Positions 12,586 through 14,035 of a stretch of 14,035 bases of DNA are shown here, piece after piece. The stretch lies in the NCBI GenBank assembly GCA_965373045.1, contig CBDVEQ010000049.1, positions 1 to 14,035 of the forward strand. Direction: 5' to 3'. This stretch comes from DAOVDI01 sp965373045. Its GTDB lineage: Bacteria; Acidobacteriota; Aminicenantia; Aminicenantales; Aminicenantaceae. Under the pieces are notes generated by a model, which saw only the letters and a program-made list of their open reading frames with translations, had not been told where the DNA came from and searched no databases. The stretch's first letter is position 1. Each line of letters starts with the position of its first letter. The position numbers were made by a program, and so were the translations under genes.

Positions 12586-13582
12586 GATCCTTAAATTTGC
12601 GGCTATTTTTTTCCCGGCGGTATTTGTCATTTTTTCTGCAATATTTTATATAAAGTATAACAAAGTGCCCTCTTTGGAACCACGGCAGGCCGTTTTTATG
12701 GTGGAGAAGGGAAAAAGCGCAGGAGCCATAGCCCGGGAGCTTGAGACCAAACAAATCATCCGGGAGAAATGGCCCTTTCTTCTGGCATACAGGCTGTTTT
12801 TCCGTTCAAAAACGATCAAAGCCGGGGAATATGCATTTGAACTTCCACTTTCTCCAAAGGCGGTCCTGGAAAAGATCACCGAAGGGAAGATCACCCTCCA
12901 CCCCATTACGATCCCGGAAGGTTTGACGAGGCGTGAGACTGCCGGCCATTTTTTTTCCATGCTTTTTATTGATACCTCGGATTTTTTGGCTGCTTCCGAG
13001 AACACAGGCATGATTTCAGATGTGGACCCTGACGCAATCAACCTCGAAGGATACCTCTTTCCTGAAACATACCATTTTCCTAAAAATACTCCGGTTAAAA
13101 AGATCATAGAGGCCATGGTCCTCCAGTTCAGGTCTGTCTTTAATGAGGAATGGAGCAGCAGGGCAGAAGAGCTGGGAATGACAGTCCGTGACGTGGTCAT
13201 TCTTGCGTCCCTGATCGAAAAGGAGACTTCAAAGCCTGAAGAGCGCGTTCTGATATCAGCCGTTTTTCATAACCGTCTGAGGATAAGAATGAAGCTCGAT
13301 TGCGACCCCACGATCATTTATGCCCTCAAAGAGGAGGAAGGCTTTAACGGAAACCTCAGGAAAAAGGACCTCAAGTTCGACTCGCCTTACAACACCTATC
13401 TCTATCGCGGGCTTCCTCCAGGGCCGATCGCGAATCCGGGAAAGGGGTCTCTAAGGGCGGCCTTGTTTCCCGCCGATAATAATTTTATTTACTTTGTCTC
13501 AAAAAATGATGGAAGCCACTATTTCAGCTCATCATTCCGCGAGCACCAGAATGCTGTTAATCGGTATCAACGCAGACACTAA
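12575..13582 (+). CDS. mltG: endolytic murein transglycosylase MltG
   Basis: A 335-residue inner-membrane protein that cleaves nascent glycan strands and so limits their length. One N-terminal helix (about 6-26, FAAIFFPAVFVIFSAIFYI) anchors it. The periplasmic part has a LysM-like segment (VEKGKSAGAIARELE), then the YceG core: LEGYLFPETYHF (158-168), ILASLIEKET with catalytic Glu215, DPTIIYAL (244-251) and SPYNTYLYRGLPPGPIANPG (270-289). The start at 12575 is chosen because the membrane helix begins at once; a start at 12422 would add 51 residues inside ruvX. It is last in the ddl-ruvX-mltG operon, pairing precursor synthesis with strand processing. No strong terminator is seen after it. Confidence 0.95.
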   Translation: MKRKILKFAAIFFPAVFVIFSAIFYIKYNKVPSLEPRQAVFMVEKGKSAGAIARELETKQIIREKWPFLLAYRLFFRSKTIKAGEYAFELPLSPKAVLEKITEGKITLHPITIPEGLTRRETAGHFFSMLFIDTSDFLAASENTGMISDVDPDAINLEGYLFPETYHFPKNTPVKKIIEAMVLQFRSVFNEEWSSRAEELGMTVRDVVILASLIEKETSKPEERVLISAVFHNRLRIRMKLDCDPTIIYALKEEEGFNGNLRKKDLKFDSPYNTYLYRGLPPGPIANPGKGSLRAALFPADNNFIYFVSKNDGSHYFSSSFREHQNAVNRYQRRH

Positions 13583-13655
13583 ATCTGGATTATTCACAGG
13601 TAAATATTTGTAGAAAAAAATATTTTATTCTGCTATATTGTTTTTTTCATTCCAA

Positions 13656-13672
13656 TGTAAAATTAGTTTACA
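13656..13672. promoter_or_regulatory. candidate activator-binding dyad upstream of sigma-54 promoter
   Basis: TGTAAA-attag-TTTACA is an inverted repeat whose centre lies about 88 bases before the predicted start of the sigma-54 promoter at 13726-13741. That is within the usual range for activator sites of sigma-54 promoters. The function is inferred from symmetry and position. Confidence 0.4.
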
Positions 13673-13725
13673 CCGGATAAAAAAAATCTTTGGAAAACAG
13701 GACATTATATGGAAAAGAGTATAAG

Positions 13726-13741
13726 TGGCACGAAATTTGCT
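13726..13741 (+). promoter_or_regulatory. consensus sigma-54 promoter
   Basis: TGGCACG-AAAT-TTGCT matches the published -24/-12 consensus TGGCACG-N4-TTGCW at every defined position. Predicted start near 13752, about 22 bases before the next ATG. A 9-bp tandem duplication (ATATTCGAG twice, 13748-13765) covers the start region. Confidence 0.85.
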
Positions 13742-13773
13742 CTGCTTATATTCGAGATATTCGAGGAGGAATT

Positions 13774-14035
13774 ATGAAGATTAAAAAAATTGCAATTTCA
13801 GCACTGATGTTGGGGCTCATATTGAGTCTGGCCGTTCTGCCTGGCAGTGCCGCGCAAGAAAAGACAGAAAAAAAATCTGTTGTCCCGCCCGAAGTGATGA
13901 CTGCTCTTAAGACAGGAATCCAGACACGAGAAGCCAGAGCGGATATTCCTTTTACAATTATTCAGAACATTTATCTGCCTGCCAGAGAGAATCTGCACAG
14001 CATTTTTCTATTTGAGTGCAAGAATGCTGACCTCG
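13774..14035 (+). CDS. secreted protein, N-terminal part only (cut by window end)
   Basis: The first 87 residues of an exported protein. A Sec signal peptide (MKIKKIAISALMLGLILSLA) ends in PGSAAQ, with likely cleavage after SAA. The mature region begins EKTEKKSVVPPEVMTALKTG and continues IPFTIIQNIYLPARENLH. AGGAGG sits 4 bases before the ATG. Expression is probably under sigma-54 control given the consensus promoter just upstream. No family recognised from this part. It lies 191 bases after mltG and is probably a separate unit. Confidence 0.8.
   Translation, partial: MKIKKIAISALMLGLILSLAVLPGSAAQEKTEKKSVVPPEVMTALKTGIQTREARADIPFTIIQNIYLPARENLHSIFLFECKNADL

Noticed and set aside
13602..13627. 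AT-only repeats AAATATTT after mltG as a terminator.
   Set aside because: The stem has no G-C pairs and would be too weak for intrinsic termination.

Overview
The window carries housekeeping operons, regulatory or secreted accessory genes, and a few scars of mobile DNA from one bacterial chromosome. A eukaryote-like Ser/Thr kinase fused to a long TPR array, two 6-bladed beta-propeller secreted proteins, encoded D-Ala-D-Ala ligase and MltG, and -24/-12 (sigma-54) promoters suggest a peptidoglycan-containing, probably uncultured bacterium of the Acidobacteriota/Aminicenantes or deltaproteobacterial kind. That placement is inference from gene content only; no taxonomic marker is present.

Layout, left to right. 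(1) 1-789: the tail of an unidentified gene and pyrF, converging on a Yip1-family membrane protein (783-1385, minus). (2) 1418-1760: tRNA-Cys(GCA) with its own promoter, then the first copy of a 43-bp element built around a sigma-54-type promoter. (3) 1777-2573: a Phd/PIN (VapBC-like) toxin-antitoxin operon whose near-consensus promoter is overlapped by a perfect 19-bp palindrome. (4) 2627-5250: a possible small ORF and two tandem paralogous 6-bladed beta-propeller genes; the second 43-bp sigma-54 element lies between them and points at the downstream paralogue. (5) 5390-8357: a 967-residue zinc-ribbon/kinase/TM/12xTPR receptor-like kinase, with a relic of a different kinase C-terminus just after it. 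(6) 8358-9655: a secreted protein of unknown function, then a cluster of mobile-DNA marks: three 24-bp-spaced repeats resembling IS21-type ends, the 3' half of a decayed tRNA-Ala gene, and two inverted repeats. (7) 9653-10998: tRNA-Gly(GCC), a secreted beta-rich protein with a consensus promoter, and an HU-type DNA-binding protein. (8) 11090-13582: the overlapping cell-wall/housekeeping operon ddl-ruvX-mltG. (9) 13656-14035: a consensus sigma-54 promoter with an upstream dyad, driving a secreted protein cut by the window end.

Three sigma-54-type promoters with closely similar -12 regions occur here, two of them in a 41/43-identical duplicated block. Two face genes for exported proteins (a beta-propeller and the last gene), so a sigma-54 regulon for envelope or secreted proteins is the most interesting regulatory hypothesis. 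The kinase gene looks mosaic: its kinase half is AT-richer than its TPR half, and an out-of-frame remnant of another kinase C-terminus sits right behind its stop codon.
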